From: Sphingobacteriia bacterium 28-36-52 | GTDB lineage: Bacteria; Bacteroidota; Bacteroidia; Chitinophagales; Chitinophagaceae | Direction: 5' to 3' | NCBI GenBank assembly: GCA_002281575.1 | Contig: NCGN01000016.1 | Coordinates: 1 to 51,622 of the forward strand | DNA: 51,622 nucleotides | In this document: in pieces, positions 28,914 to 36,966 of the stretch | How the letters are laid out: the number at the start of each line of letters is the position of its first letter | How positions within the stretch are numbered: position 1 is the stretch's first letter | Notes under the pieces: model-generated | Database searches by the model: none | Told to the model about the DNA's origin: nothing | The model's input: only the letters and a program-made list of their open reading frames with translations | Translations under genes and position numbers: made by a program

Positions 28914-29002
28914 TGCAGAGCGGTAATAATAATAATCGCAATCGCAATCATGTTAATGATTGTGTTTGTTTTAGTGATTACTATATTTCTTTTATTCTGC
29001 AT
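28895..29002 (-). CDS. Ile/Thr-rich leader peptide of the ilv-thr attenuator
   Basis: A 35-codon ORF opens at the ATG at 29002 (MQNKRNIVITK) and closes with TAA at 28897-28895. Ten of its residues are Ile, with a block MIAIAIIIIT holding four consecutive ATT codons (28936-28925); four are Thr, two Leu and one Val. The sequence resembles E. coli ilv and thr leaders in composition but not in order. It ends LQGGGLN, where the Gly codons form the antiterminator strand. Downstream lie genes for Ile, Val and Thr synthesis, the amino acids whose scarcity would stall translation here. No strong Shine-Dalgarno site precedes it, as is common in Bacteroidota. Confidence 0.85.
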   Translation of the reverse strand: MQNKRNIVITKTNTIINMIAIAIIIITALQGGGLN

Positions 29003-29009
29003 GGAGCTG

Positions 29010-29024
29010 TTCGATTCAATCGAA
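29010..29024. repeat. Perfect palindrome TTCGATT-C-AATCGAA before the leader ORF
   Basis: The 7-bp arms surround one base, 8 bp upstream of the leader start codon. As RNA it has almost no loop, so a DNA operator is likelier than a hairpin. It may belong to an internal promoter between leuB and the leader. Confidence 0.45.
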
Positions 29025-29070
29025 GGTATGCGTATGCAGTAATAAAACAAAGAACTTTTTGAAAATATTT

Positions 29071-30183
29071 TTAAATAATGGTTGACGCATTCAAAGCAGC
29101 ATTCTTGCCCTGATGGGTTTCATGCTTTTTCCGAATAAAATCAGCCAATAAATCTCCCACTGCTTCAGTACCGTAATTATTAATAGGATCAATATCTTTT
29201 GTAACAAAAGCATGCGTTAGGGTCCAATCAACGGCAGCCCTTACTGCACTTGCTTCTTCTGCTAAACCAAAATGATCTAGCATCATAGCAGCAGAAAGTA
29301 CGGACCCAATGGGATTGGCAATGTCTTTACCAGCAGCCTGTGGATAGGAACCATGAATAGGTTCAAACATAGCAGCGGTTTTGCCGATAGAAGCAGAAGG
29401 AAGCAAACCGAGTGAACCACTCAACACACTGGCTTCATCGCTGATAATATCACCAAACATATTTTCAGTAAGTATTACATCAAACTGTGCGGGATTTACA
29501 ATAATCTGCATAGCCGCATTGTCTACAAACATATAGTCCACGGTAACATCAGGAAACTGAATAGCCATAGCCTGCACAATACGACGCCACAAGCGGGAAG
29601 TCTCAAGTACATTCGCTTTATCAATCAGGGTTAATTTTTTTCTTCGATTCTGTGCATATTGAAATGCCATTTTTGCAACTCGAACTATTTCCAATTCATG
29701 ATAAGCACACTCATCGGTAGCATAAGTCTTGTCTTCGGTTAGGGTTCTTTTACCAAAATAAATACCCCCCGTAAGTTCTCTGAAAATAATGCAATCCACT
29801 CCTTCCAGCTGCTTAGCTTTTACAGGAGACAAATGATGCAAGGAACGGTAGGTAATAATGGGGCGAATATTGGCAAACAGACCCAGCTCTTTTCGCAATT
29901 GCAATAAACCCTGCTCAGGTCTTACTTTAGCGGAAGGGTCATTGTCAAACTTAGGATGCCCAATAGCACCAAATAAAATAGCATCGCTCTCTTTACAAAT
30001 AGCCAGGGTTTCATCCGGCAAAGTCGATCCTGTTGCATCAATGGATACCGCACCCATCAATGCATGCGAATAACTAAACTGATGCCCAAACTCTTCTGCA
30101 ATGGCATTCAGTACTTTGATTGACTGTGCAGTTACTTCTGGTCCAATTCCATCGCCATTTATGACGGCTATTTTCTTTTCCAT
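29071..30183 (-). CDS. leuB: 3-isopropylmalate dehydrogenase
   Basis: NAD-dependent oxidative decarboxylation in leucine synthesis. The 370-residue protein has INGDGIGPEVT at residues 8-18, FRELTGGIYFGKR, the DKANVLETSRLWRR substrate region and EPIHGSYPQAAGKDIANPIG. The start is 1 bp after the leuD stop. About 180 bp with the leader follow its stop before ilvE. Confidence 0.95.
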   Translation of the reverse strand: MEKKIAVINGDGIGPEVTAQSIKVLNAIAEEFGHQFSYSHALMGAVSIDATGSTLPDETLAICKESDAILFGAIGHPKFDNDPSAKVRPEQGLLQLRKELGLFANIRPIITYRSLHHLSPVKAKQLEGVDCIIFRELTGGIYFGKRTLTEDKTYATDECAYHELEIVRVAKMAFQYAQNRRKKLTLIDKANVLETSRLWRRIVQAMAIQFPDVTVDYMFVDNAAMQIIVNPAQFDVILTENMFGDIISDEASVLSGSLGLLPSASIGKTAAMFEPIHGSYPQAAGKDIANPIGSVLSAAMMLDHFGLAEEASAVRAAVDWTLTHAFVTKDIDPINNYGTEAVGDLLADFIRKKHETHQGKNAALNASTII

Positions 30184-30184
30184 A

Positions 30185-30769
30185 TTATACTTTTGCTAAT
30201 TCAAATTGTTCAATTGCCGACTTGCGACTGATGAGAAAATCTATATCGTCGTATCCGTTAAGCAAACAAGTTTTCTTATACGGGTTCAATTCAAAAAATT
30301 CCTGTTCAGCTGTTTTCTCTATGGTGATCGTTTGCGCAGCAACATCAATACGCAACCTATCTGCTGAGTCTAGCGAAAAGATTTTCTGAAGAAAGGGCTC
30401 AGATACTATTACAGGCAAAACACCATTGTTCAAAGCATTATTCTTAAATATATCTGCAAAAAAACTGGAGACAACCGCTTTAAATCCATAATCAAGAAGG
30501 GACCAGGCAGCATGTTCACGGGAAGATCCGCATCCAAAGTTTTTGCCAGCTACCAATATGGATCCACTGAAATTTGGTTGATTCAAAACAAAATCGGCTT
30601 TTGGTTTTGCTTCATCATCATTTTCATAACGCCAGTCCCTGAAAAGATTTTTTCCAAATCCATCACGAGTAGTGGCTTTTAAAAAACGAGCAGGAATAAT
30701 CTGGTCCGTATCCACATTTTCAACTGGCAGAGGAACAAATGAACTATGTATTTCTTTTAATGCTTGCAC
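30185..30769 (-). CDS. leuD: 3-isopropylmalate dehydratase small subunit
   Basis: Small (swivelling) subunit of isopropylmalate isomerase. The 194-residue protein has [13 protein letters not shown] and the phosphate/substrate loop [21 protein letters not shown]. It lies 23 bp after leuC and directly before leuB. Confidence 0.95.
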   Translation of the reverse strand: MQALKEIHSSFVPLPVENVDTDQIIPARFLKATTRDGFGKNLFRDWRYENDDEAKPKADFVLNQPNFSGSILVAGKNFGCGSSREHAAWSLLDYGFKAVVSSFFADIFKNNALNNGVLPVIVSEPFLQKIFSLDSADRLRIDVAAQTITIEKTAEQEFFELNPYKKTCLLNGYDDIDFLISRKSAIEQFELAKV

Positions 30770-30792
30770 GTTACTTAAACTGTTTATTACAT

Positions 30793-32196
30793 TTAACTAA
30801 TCAATTCTCTTACATCGGTTACCACACCTGTGATGGCGGCGGCAGCAGCTGTTAATGGACTTGCCAATAAGGTTCTGGCACCAGCACCCTGTCTTCCCTC
30901 GAAGTTTCTGTTACTAGTACTAATACAATATTCACCTGCTGGCACTTTGTCTTCATTCATTCCCAAACAGGCACTACAGCCCGCCTGACGAATCTGAAAA
31001 CCCGCTTCGGTAAATATTTTGTCTAATCCTTCGACATGTACTTGTTTGGCAACTTGTTGGGACCCGGGCACAATCATCACTTTTACAGAATCATGTTTTT
31101 TTCTACCCTTCACCAGATTCGCAACCAATCTCAGGTCTTCAATTCTTGAATTGGTGCAACTTCCAATAAAAACATGTTGAATAGGCATACCCAATAAAGA
31201 AGCACCACTTTGTAAATCCATATACCGTAACGCTTGCGCTACATTTTTTCTTTCCCCCTCATTGGCAATAGCATCAACCAGTGGAATTTTCGCTTGAACA
31301 GGAATGCCCAATCCAGGATTGGTTCCATAAGTTATCATGGGTTCAATTGCACTGGCGTCAATATACAACTCGACATCAAAGACAGCATCTGCATCGGAAT
31401 ACAATTCCTTCCATTCGGAAAGCCTCTTTTCCCATTCAAGCCCCTTTGGTGCATACACTCTTCCTTTAACATAATCGTAGGTAACCTGATCCGGTGCAAT
31501 CATTCCACCTCGCGCTCCCATTTCAATACTCATATTGCAAATGGTCATCCTAGCTTCCATGGAAAGCGAACGAATGGTACTTCCTGCGTACTCAACAAAG
31601 TACCCAGTAGCACCACTGGCTGAAATTTTGGCAATGATGTAAAGAATAATATCCTTGGAAACCACACCTGGCTGCAAAGCCCCCTCAATATTGATACGCA
31701 TGGTTTTAGGCTTGGTCTGCAATACGCATTGTGAAGCAAAAACCATTTCTACTTCACTGGTGCCAATGCCAAAAGCAATGGTTCCAAAAGCCCCGTGGGT
31801 GCTGGTATGGCTGTCTCCGCAAACAATGGTCATGCCCGGTTGGGTAATACCCAATTCCGGCCCAATTACGTGTACAATCCCCTGATAAGGATGTCCTAAT
31901 CCATATAATTCTACTCCATGTTTCTCGCAGTTTTCTATCAACTGATCTACCTGCATTTTGCTCAGTTGATCCTTAATAGGCAAGTGCTGGTTTAAAGTAG
32001 GCACATTGTGATCCGCCGTTGCAATGGTTTGCTTGGGTCTGAACAGAGAAAGGCCTCGTTTCTCAATACCTTTAAATGCCTGTGGGCTGGTTACTTCGTG
32101 AATAAAATGCCTGTCAATATATAAAACGGATGGACCGTCTTCTATTTTCTCCACTACATGTGAATCCCAGATTTTATCAAATAATGTTTTACCCAT
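30793..32196 (-). CDS. leuC: 3-isopropylmalate dehydratase large subunit
   Basis: Aconitase-type subunit carrying a [4Fe-4S] cluster. The 467-residue protein has [20 protein letters not shown], the first cluster cysteine in [14 protein letters not shown], and the other two in [13 protein letters not shown]. Length is normal for bacterial LeuC. It follows leuA by 9 bp. Confidence 0.95.
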   Translation of the reverse strand: MGKTLFDKIWDSHVVEKIEDGPSVLYIDRHFIHEVTSPQAFKGIEKRGLSLFRPKQTIATADHNVPTLNQHLPIKDQLSKMQVDQLIENCEKHGVELYGLGHPYQGIVHVIGPELGITQPGMTIVCGDSHTSTHGAFGTIAFGIGTSEVEMVFASQCVLQTKPKTMRINIEGALQPGVVSKDIILYIIAKISASGATGYFVEYAGSTIRSLSMEARMTICNMSIEMGARGGMIAPDQVTYDYVKGRVYAPKGLEWEKRLSEWKELYSDADAVFDVELYIDASAIEPMITYGTNPGLGIPVQAKIPLVDAIANEGERKNVAQALRYMDLQSGASLLGMPIQHVFIGSCTNSRIEDLRLVANLVKGRKKHDSVKVMIVPGSQQVAKQVHVEGLDKIFTEAGFQIRQAGCSACLGMNEDKVPAGEYCISTSNRNFEGRQGAGARTLLASPLTAAAAAITGVVTDVRELIS

Positions 32197-32205
32197 AATA
32201 TTTTA

Positions 32206-33372
32206 CTAAGCAATAGCTCTCTGTATTTTATATTGGTTAGCTAAAAGATGCAAATCGGATTCTTCCACTTCTTTCTTGCTATCAGCAACCAGCAGAAAAT
32301 CTTCATACAACACATCTATATCATCTCTATTGAAATCGAACCCTAACTTCTGTAAGCGGTGCGCTAGTGCACTTCTTCCGCTTCTGGCAGTTAGCACAAT
32401 TTTACTTCCGGCTGCCCCAACCAGTTCGGGATTGATGATTTCATAGGTTTCAGCAGACTTTAAAAATCCATCCTGATGAATCCCTGAAGAATGAGAAAAA
32501 GCATTAGACCCTACAATCGCTTTGTTAGGCTGTACAGGCATCCGCATTACTTCAGAAACCTCTCTGCTCAATGGATTAAGCAATTGGGTTTTGATATTCG
32601 TGTACAAATCCAGTTGCTTGTGCTGTGCAATAATCATGACTACTTCTTCCAATGAAGTATTCCCTGCACGTTCCCCCAACCCATTGATTGTACATTCAAT
32701 TTGTCTGGCACCATTGATTACACCGCTAATGGAATTGGCTGTAGCCAAACCCAAATCGTTGTGACAGTGACAAGAAATGATGGCTTTGTCAATATTCGAC
32801 ACATTGTTTTTTAAGAAAGCAATTTTCTCTCCGTACTGATGAGGCAGGCAATAGCCCGTTGTATCTGGAATATTCACTACAGAAGCACCTGCTGCAATCA
32901 CGGCCTCAATTACCCTAGCCAGGTATTCATTGTCTGTTCTGCCTGCATCTTCTGCATAGAATTCTACATCATCAGTAAAATTGCGGGCCCACTTAACACA
33001 TTGTATTGCTCTTGCTAATATCTCCTCACGAGTAGAATTGAATTTGGCTTTGATATGAAAATCAGAAGTGCCAATACCTGTGTGTATTCTGGGGCGAACT
33101 GCATACTTCAGGGCCTGTGCAGCCACTTCAATATCTTTTTGAACTGCTCTGGTTAAACCGCATACGGTAGCATGCTTAATGGTTCTTGCAATTTGAGAGA
33201 CAGACTCAAAGTCTCCGGGGCTAGAAACAGGAAATCCCGCCTCAATAATGTCTACACCCAATTCTTCCAATTGCACAGCCAGTGAGAGTTTCTCTTTTGT
33301 GTTGAGTTTACATCCCGGCACCTGTTCGCCATCCCGAAGGGTGGTATCAAAAATGTGAATCTTATCGGCCAT
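32206..33372 (-). CDS. leuA: 2-isopropylmalate synthase, short form without regulatory domain
   Basis: Condenses acetyl-CoA and 2-oxoisovalerate, the first committed leucine step. I chose ATG at 33372 ([20 protein letters not shown], 388 residues); a longer frame begins only at a TTG. Metal and catalytic motifs are present: [17 protein letters not shown] and [12 protein letters not shown]. The classical enzyme is about 510-520 residues and ends with a leucine-binding allosteric domain, which is absent here. Feedback by leucine would then have to act elsewhere, for example on transcription. Related acyl-transferases such as homocitrate or citramalate synthase share this core, but the leuCDB context supports LeuA. 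Confidence 0.9.
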   Translation of the reverse strand: MADKIHIFDTTLRDGEQVPGCKLNTKEKLSLAVQLEELGVDIIEAGFPVSSPGDFESVSQIARTIKHATVCGLTRAVQKDIEVAAQALKYAVRPRIHTGIGTSDFHIKAKFNSTREEILARAIQCVKWARNFTDDVEFYAEDAGRTDNEYLARVIEAVIAAGASVVNIPDTTGYCLPHQYGEKIAFLKNNVSNIDKAIISCHCHNDLGLATANSISGVINGARQIECTINGLGERAGNTSLEEVVMIIAQHKQLDLYTNIKTQLLNPLSREVSEVMRMPVQPNKAIVGSNAFSHSSGIHQDGFLKSAETYEIINPELVGAAGSKIVLTARSGRSALAHRLQKLGFDFNRDDIDVLYEDFLLVADSKKEVEESDLHLLANQYKIQRAIA

Positions 33373-33389
33373 TGTCTTGGTTTTTACAG

Positions 33390-33452
33390 ATAAAAAGACA
33401 GGCGCGTATCCATTGCTATTGATTGCCTTAAATAACAACAGTACGGCCTGTC
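33390..33452 (-). terminator. Terminator-like hairpin in the leuA leader
   Basis: On the minus strand GACAGGCCGTA (33452-33442) pairs with TACG-C-GCCTGTC (33408-33397): 11 bp with a single bulged C, a 33-nt loop and a U5 tract (33396-33392). It ends about 20 bp before the leuA start. The place suits an attenuator, but no Leu-rich leader ORF is visible; the only upstream candidate is nine codons. The 10-mer GATTGCCTTA repeats at 33421-33430 and 33466-33475. Confidence 0.5.
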
Positions 33453-33542
33453 GTATTCGAATTTAGATTGCCTTATCTTTAGTGTTGAAACAAAATAGAG
33501 CTGGTTTTACAATGCGTAACCGCAGTTGAAAACCATGAAACC

Positions 33543-33555
33543 CAATACAGTATTG
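33543..33555. repeat. Palindrome CAATAC-A-GTATTG in the leuA/33579 divergent region
   Basis: Perfect 6-bp arms around one base, 24 bp before the start of the plus-strand gene and about 170 bp upstream of leuA. This is the only intergenic space in which a promoter for the leu genes could sit, so an operator role is possible. Confidence 0.35.
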
Positions 33556-33578
33556 AATTCTAGCTTAATATTTTTACG

Positions 33579-35138
33579 ATGCCCAACCGGAATACAGACC
33601 CGCTTCACCAATTGATTCATTCCCTGGAAAGGGCAGAGAAGCGTAATTTTAAATTGTATATCACCCGGAATTCTGCATCAGGCAACTTAAAAGTGGTTCA
33701 GTTATTTGATGCACTCGATAAAATGAACCAATACGATGAAGCACAACTCCTGAAAAAAAATCCAGCTTTTCAAAAACAACAGCTGTCCAATTTAAAAGCA
33801 CATTTATACCAGGAAATACTAGCGAGCGTTCGTTTGTTGCAACAAAACGAGAATATTGATTTGCAGTTGAATGAACAGCTCGACTTTGCCAGAATACTTT
33901 ATAATAAAGGGTTAAATAACCAGAGTTTAAAAGTATTAGATAGGGTAAAAGAACTAGCCAAAGCCAATAACCAAGTTACCTATATTCAACAGGTATTGTT
34001 TCTGGAGAAAAAAATTGAATCGCTATATATTACCAGAAGCATGCAAGACAGAGCCGCAAAGCTTTGCAAAGAGTCTGACGAAACCAATTTGCGACTAAGC
34101 AATATCAGTACCTTGTCTAATCTTTCTTTGTTATTGTATGAATGGTATATCCGTCACGGACATGCCCGAAACGAATTGGACAAAAAAGCCCTGGCCATAT
34201 ATTTCAATCATCCGCTGCTTCACGAAAATGAGCAAGAGAAAGGGTTCTATGAAAAATTATATACTTACCAATGTTATTGCTGGTATGCATTTATTACACA
34301 GGACTTTCTGATGTATTATCGCTATTGCAGTAAATGGACGGAACTGTTTAAGGCTGAGCCCAAAATGATGGAGATTGAAACAGCCCACTATATAAAAGGC
34401 ATGCACAATTTACTGGGCGCTCATTTTGATTTAAGAAATTACCGGAAATTTAATGAGACAGTAAAAGAACTAGAAGCATTCATGGAAATGCCATTTGTGC
34501 AAAACAATATCAATCACACCGTACAATGTTTTACCTATCTGTATACCGCAAAGTTGAACAAGCATTTCATGGAAGGAAGTTTTACCAGGGGATTACAACT
34601 GATACCAGAGATAGAGGAGAAGCTGGAGGCATACGAAGCGTATCTGGACCGGCACAGAACTCTGGTGTTTTACTATAAGATTGCTTCCCTGTATTTCGGA
34701 AGCGGAGATCCTGCCAGTAGTATTGACTACTTAAATAAAATCATCAATCTTAAAGTAGACCTTAGAAGCGACTTGCAATGTTATGCCAGATTGCTGCACC
34801 TGATTGCGCATTACGAGTTGGGTAATAATGACTATCTGAAGTACCTGTTGAAATCGGTGTATCGATTCATGGGTAAAATGCAACACCTGAGTGCAGCAGA
34901 AGAAGCCATTTTTAAATTCCTAAAACAGAGTTTTCATAGTCTCCCTAATCAAACAAAACCCTTGTTTGAACAATTACTGGCAACATTAAAAGATATGGCA
35001 GACGACAAAATGGAAACTAGGGCTTTTATGTACTTGGATGTAATTTCTTGGCTCGAAAGCAAAATTCAACGCAAACCCGTACAGACGATTATTCGACAAA
35101 AATTTCTTTCTGCCAAGAAAAGACTTAGTGACGCATAA
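33579..35138 (+). CDS. Helical-repeat cytoplasmic protein of unknown function
   Basis: The 519-residue protein has no signal peptide or membrane segment. Its sequence is almost wholly alpha-helical, with TPR-like pairs such as the region LNNQSLKVLDRVKELAKANN and later GDPASSIDYLNKIINLKVDL. I do not recognise a catalytic domain. A protein-protein scaffold or regulator is likely. It is divergent from leuA, and its last 14 bp overlap the convergent histidine-kinase gene. TATCTTTA at 33474-33481 is a near-match to the -7 promoter element but leaves an untranslated stretch of about 90 bp. Confidence 0.75.
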   Translation: MPNRNTDPLHQLIHSLERAEKRNFKLYITRNSASGNLKVVQLFDALDKMNQYDEAQLLKKNPAFQKQQLSNLKAHLYQEILASVRLLQQNENIDLQLNEQLDFARILYNKGLNNQSLKVLDRVKELAKANNQVTYIQQVLFLEKKIESLYITRSMQDRAAKLCKESDETNLRLSNISTLSNLSLLLYEWYIRHGHARNELDKKALAIYFNHPLLHENEQEKGFYEKLYTYQCYCWYAFITQDFLMYYRYCSKWTELFKAEPKMMEIETAHYIKGMHNLLGAHFDLRNYRKFNETVKELEAFMEMPFVQNNINHTVQCFTYLYTAKLNKHFMEGSFTRGLQLIPEIEEKLEAYEAYLDRHRTLVFYYKIASLYFGSGDPASSIDYLNKIINLKVDLRSDLQCYARLLHLIAHYELGNNDYLKYLLKSVYRFMGKMQHLSAAEEAIFKFLKQSFHSLPNQTKPLFEQLLATLKDMADDKMETRAFMYLDVISWLESKIQRKPVQTIIRQKFLSAKKRLSDA

Positions 35139-36966
35139 TTGCCTGCGTAATAGGGAAACTCATATGCATGGCACAACCTGCCGTGGGAGCCGTATGAATA
35201 CTGATGGTTCCGTTAAACAATTCAACACGGCTAGTAATATTGTATAAACCAATACCTTTCTTTTGAACAGAAGCATCAAAGCCTACCCCATTGTCGTAAA
35301 TAGACAAGTAAATACTGTTTTGGTTTCTCCCCAATTCTACTTTTAAGGTACTGGCCTGCGCATGCTTTAAAACATTGTTTACTTGCTCCTGTACAATACG
35401 AAATAAACTGAGTTTAAAATCATAGTGAATATCATCTTCAAAAAAAGTATCGTATAAAAACTCAATCTTCATTTCCTTAACTGCCTGCACATCTTCCAGC
35501 ACACTTTCAATGGCTTTCACCAAACCAAAGTCTTTAATCAATGGAGTTACTAGGCCCTTAGATAATCTCCTGATTTCTTCAATGGCATGCAGAATATAAT
35601 CTGCAGATTGTCTGAGCAATTCAGATCCCGGCACTTGCTTTTTTTCAGCAGACGCAATATACATCATCGCAACAGTTAGCTGCTGATTTACATTGTCGTG
35701 AAGTTCTCTGCTGATATCATGTCTTTCGGTTTCCTGGGTATTGATGACTGCTTCTGCAATTTCTTTTTGCTTGATCATCCGCTCTTCTTCCAGTTTTTTC
35801 TCCAGCAATAACTTGGCAGTCACATTTTGCGCAATGGCCATCACCGCATCTTTACCGCTATATTGAATACGGTGAGAATAAATATTCATGAAAATGCGTT
35901 CACCGGTTTTGGTCGTATGCTCCCAGGTACCCCCAGAATCCATATCAAGCGCACTGGCAATATGTTCAATAAACTGCTTTAGTTTTGCATAATGTTCAGG
36001 GGATCGCAAATCCCAAAGCGTCAATTGTAAAAACTCGTCCCTGCTATAACCATACTCTTTCACTGCCATATCATTCACTTCCAGAATCTGCTGGGTTTGC
36101 AAATCCCAGATAAAAATGGCCATGGGATTATAATAGAACAAACTACGATAGCGCTTTTCAGAAAGAAGAATTTTTTCCGCACTTTCCTTTCTTTCCGTTA
36201 TATCCTGCATAGCGCCAATCATTCTAATTGGTCGATCGTTCTCATAAAGAATATACCCCCGGTCTAATACATAAGCATAGGTTCCATCCGCTTTTAAAAA
36301 ACGATATTCTTCTTTCCAATAGGGACTTCCCGATTGGGAATATGCATGGGTTATACTGGTCTGCACTCTGTCTCTATCTTCCGGATGAATTTTATTAACC
36401 CAATCAGCAGCATCCACATATACATCTACCAGATCATAGCCAAAGGTTTTCTTGAAATTATCTCCTACCCACAAGACCGATTGATTATCCAAATTCATTT
36501 CCCAAACCGCATCACTGGTGGCTTGTACTACAATATTGTATCGTTCATTGCTAACGCGCATATTTTCGAGATTGCGCTTACGTTCAATGCTGTACTGTAT
36601 TGATTTGGAAAGTAATTTTTCATCAAACTCACCTTTCACCAGGTAATCCTGCGCACCAGCCGCCATGGTTTCCAAAGCAGTATCCATATCAGACAAACCC
36701 GTTAAAACAATAATAGGAATAGCAGGCGCAACCCTATTGATATGTTTAAAAGAGTCAATTCCTACACTATCGGGTAGCGAAAGATCTAATAAAATCAAAC
36801 TGGGTTTTTCTTTTTTCAACCAGGCATCTGCTTCTGCATTGCTACTGGCACGCATGATCTGATGAATAGGCAATCGGGTTTTCCACAACAAGCCCTCTAA
36901 AACAACCTGATCAGCGGGGTTATCTTCTACAACCAGAATGCGCATCAAGGCGTTAGACTCAGGCAT
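35125..36966 (-). CDS. Response-regulator / PAS / PAS / histidine kinase hybrid
   Basis: The 613-residue cytoplasmic protein starts with a receiver domain (residues 8-125, phospho-acceptor Asp61 in LILLDLSLPDS, and Lys in DYLVKGEF). Two PAS domains follow (about 145-265 and 270-395). The kinase is of the HisKA_3 (NarX/DesK) type, with the phospho-accepting His in ETERHDISRELHDNVNQQL. The ATPase domain contains VNNVLKHAQAS and YDNGVGFD with GIGLYNI. Having a receiver at the N-terminus means the kinase probably takes a signal from another kinase. No partner regulator adjoins. The ATG at 36966 overlaps the previous gene by 8 bp; the ATG at 36945 (MRILVVEDN) is an equally good start. Confidence 0.88.
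   Translation of the reverse strand: MPESNALMRILVVEDNPADQVVLEGLLWKTRLPIHQIMRASSNAEADAWLKKEKPSLILLDLSLPDSVGIDSFKHINRVAPAIPIIVLTGLSDMDTALETMAAGAQDYLVKGEFDEKLLSKSIQYSIERKRNLENMRVSNERYNIVVQATSDAVWEMNLDNQSVLWVGDNFKKTFGYDLVDVYVDAADWVNKIHPEDRDRVQTSITHAYSQSGSPYWKEEYRFLKADGTYAYVLDRGYILYENDRPIRMIGAMQDITERKESAEKILLSEKRYRSLFYYNPMAIFIWDLQTQQILEVNDMAVKEYGYSRDEFLQLTLWDLRSPEHYAKLKQFIEHIASALDMDSGGTWEHTTKTGERIFMNIYSHRIQYSGKDAVMAIAQNVTAKLLLEKKLEEERMIKQKEIAEAVINTQETERHDISRELHDNVNQQLTVAMMYIASAEKKQVPGSELLRQSADYILHAIEEIRRLSKGLVTPLIKDFGLVKAIESVLEDVQAVKEMKIEFLYDTFFEDDIHYDFKLSLFRIVQEQVNNVLKHAQASTLKVELGRNQNSIYLSIYDNGVGFDASVQKKGIGLYNITSRVELFNGTISIHTAPTAGCAMHMSFPITQAIMRH

Noticed and set aside
33373..33438. Longer leuA from a TTG at 33438
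   Set aside because: It includes the leader hairpin and the family starts at [16 protein letters not shown].
33509..33538. Nine-codon ORF as a leucine leader peptide
   Set aside because: It has one Leu and one Val codon and no clustered regulatory codons, so it is not persuasive as a stalling leader.
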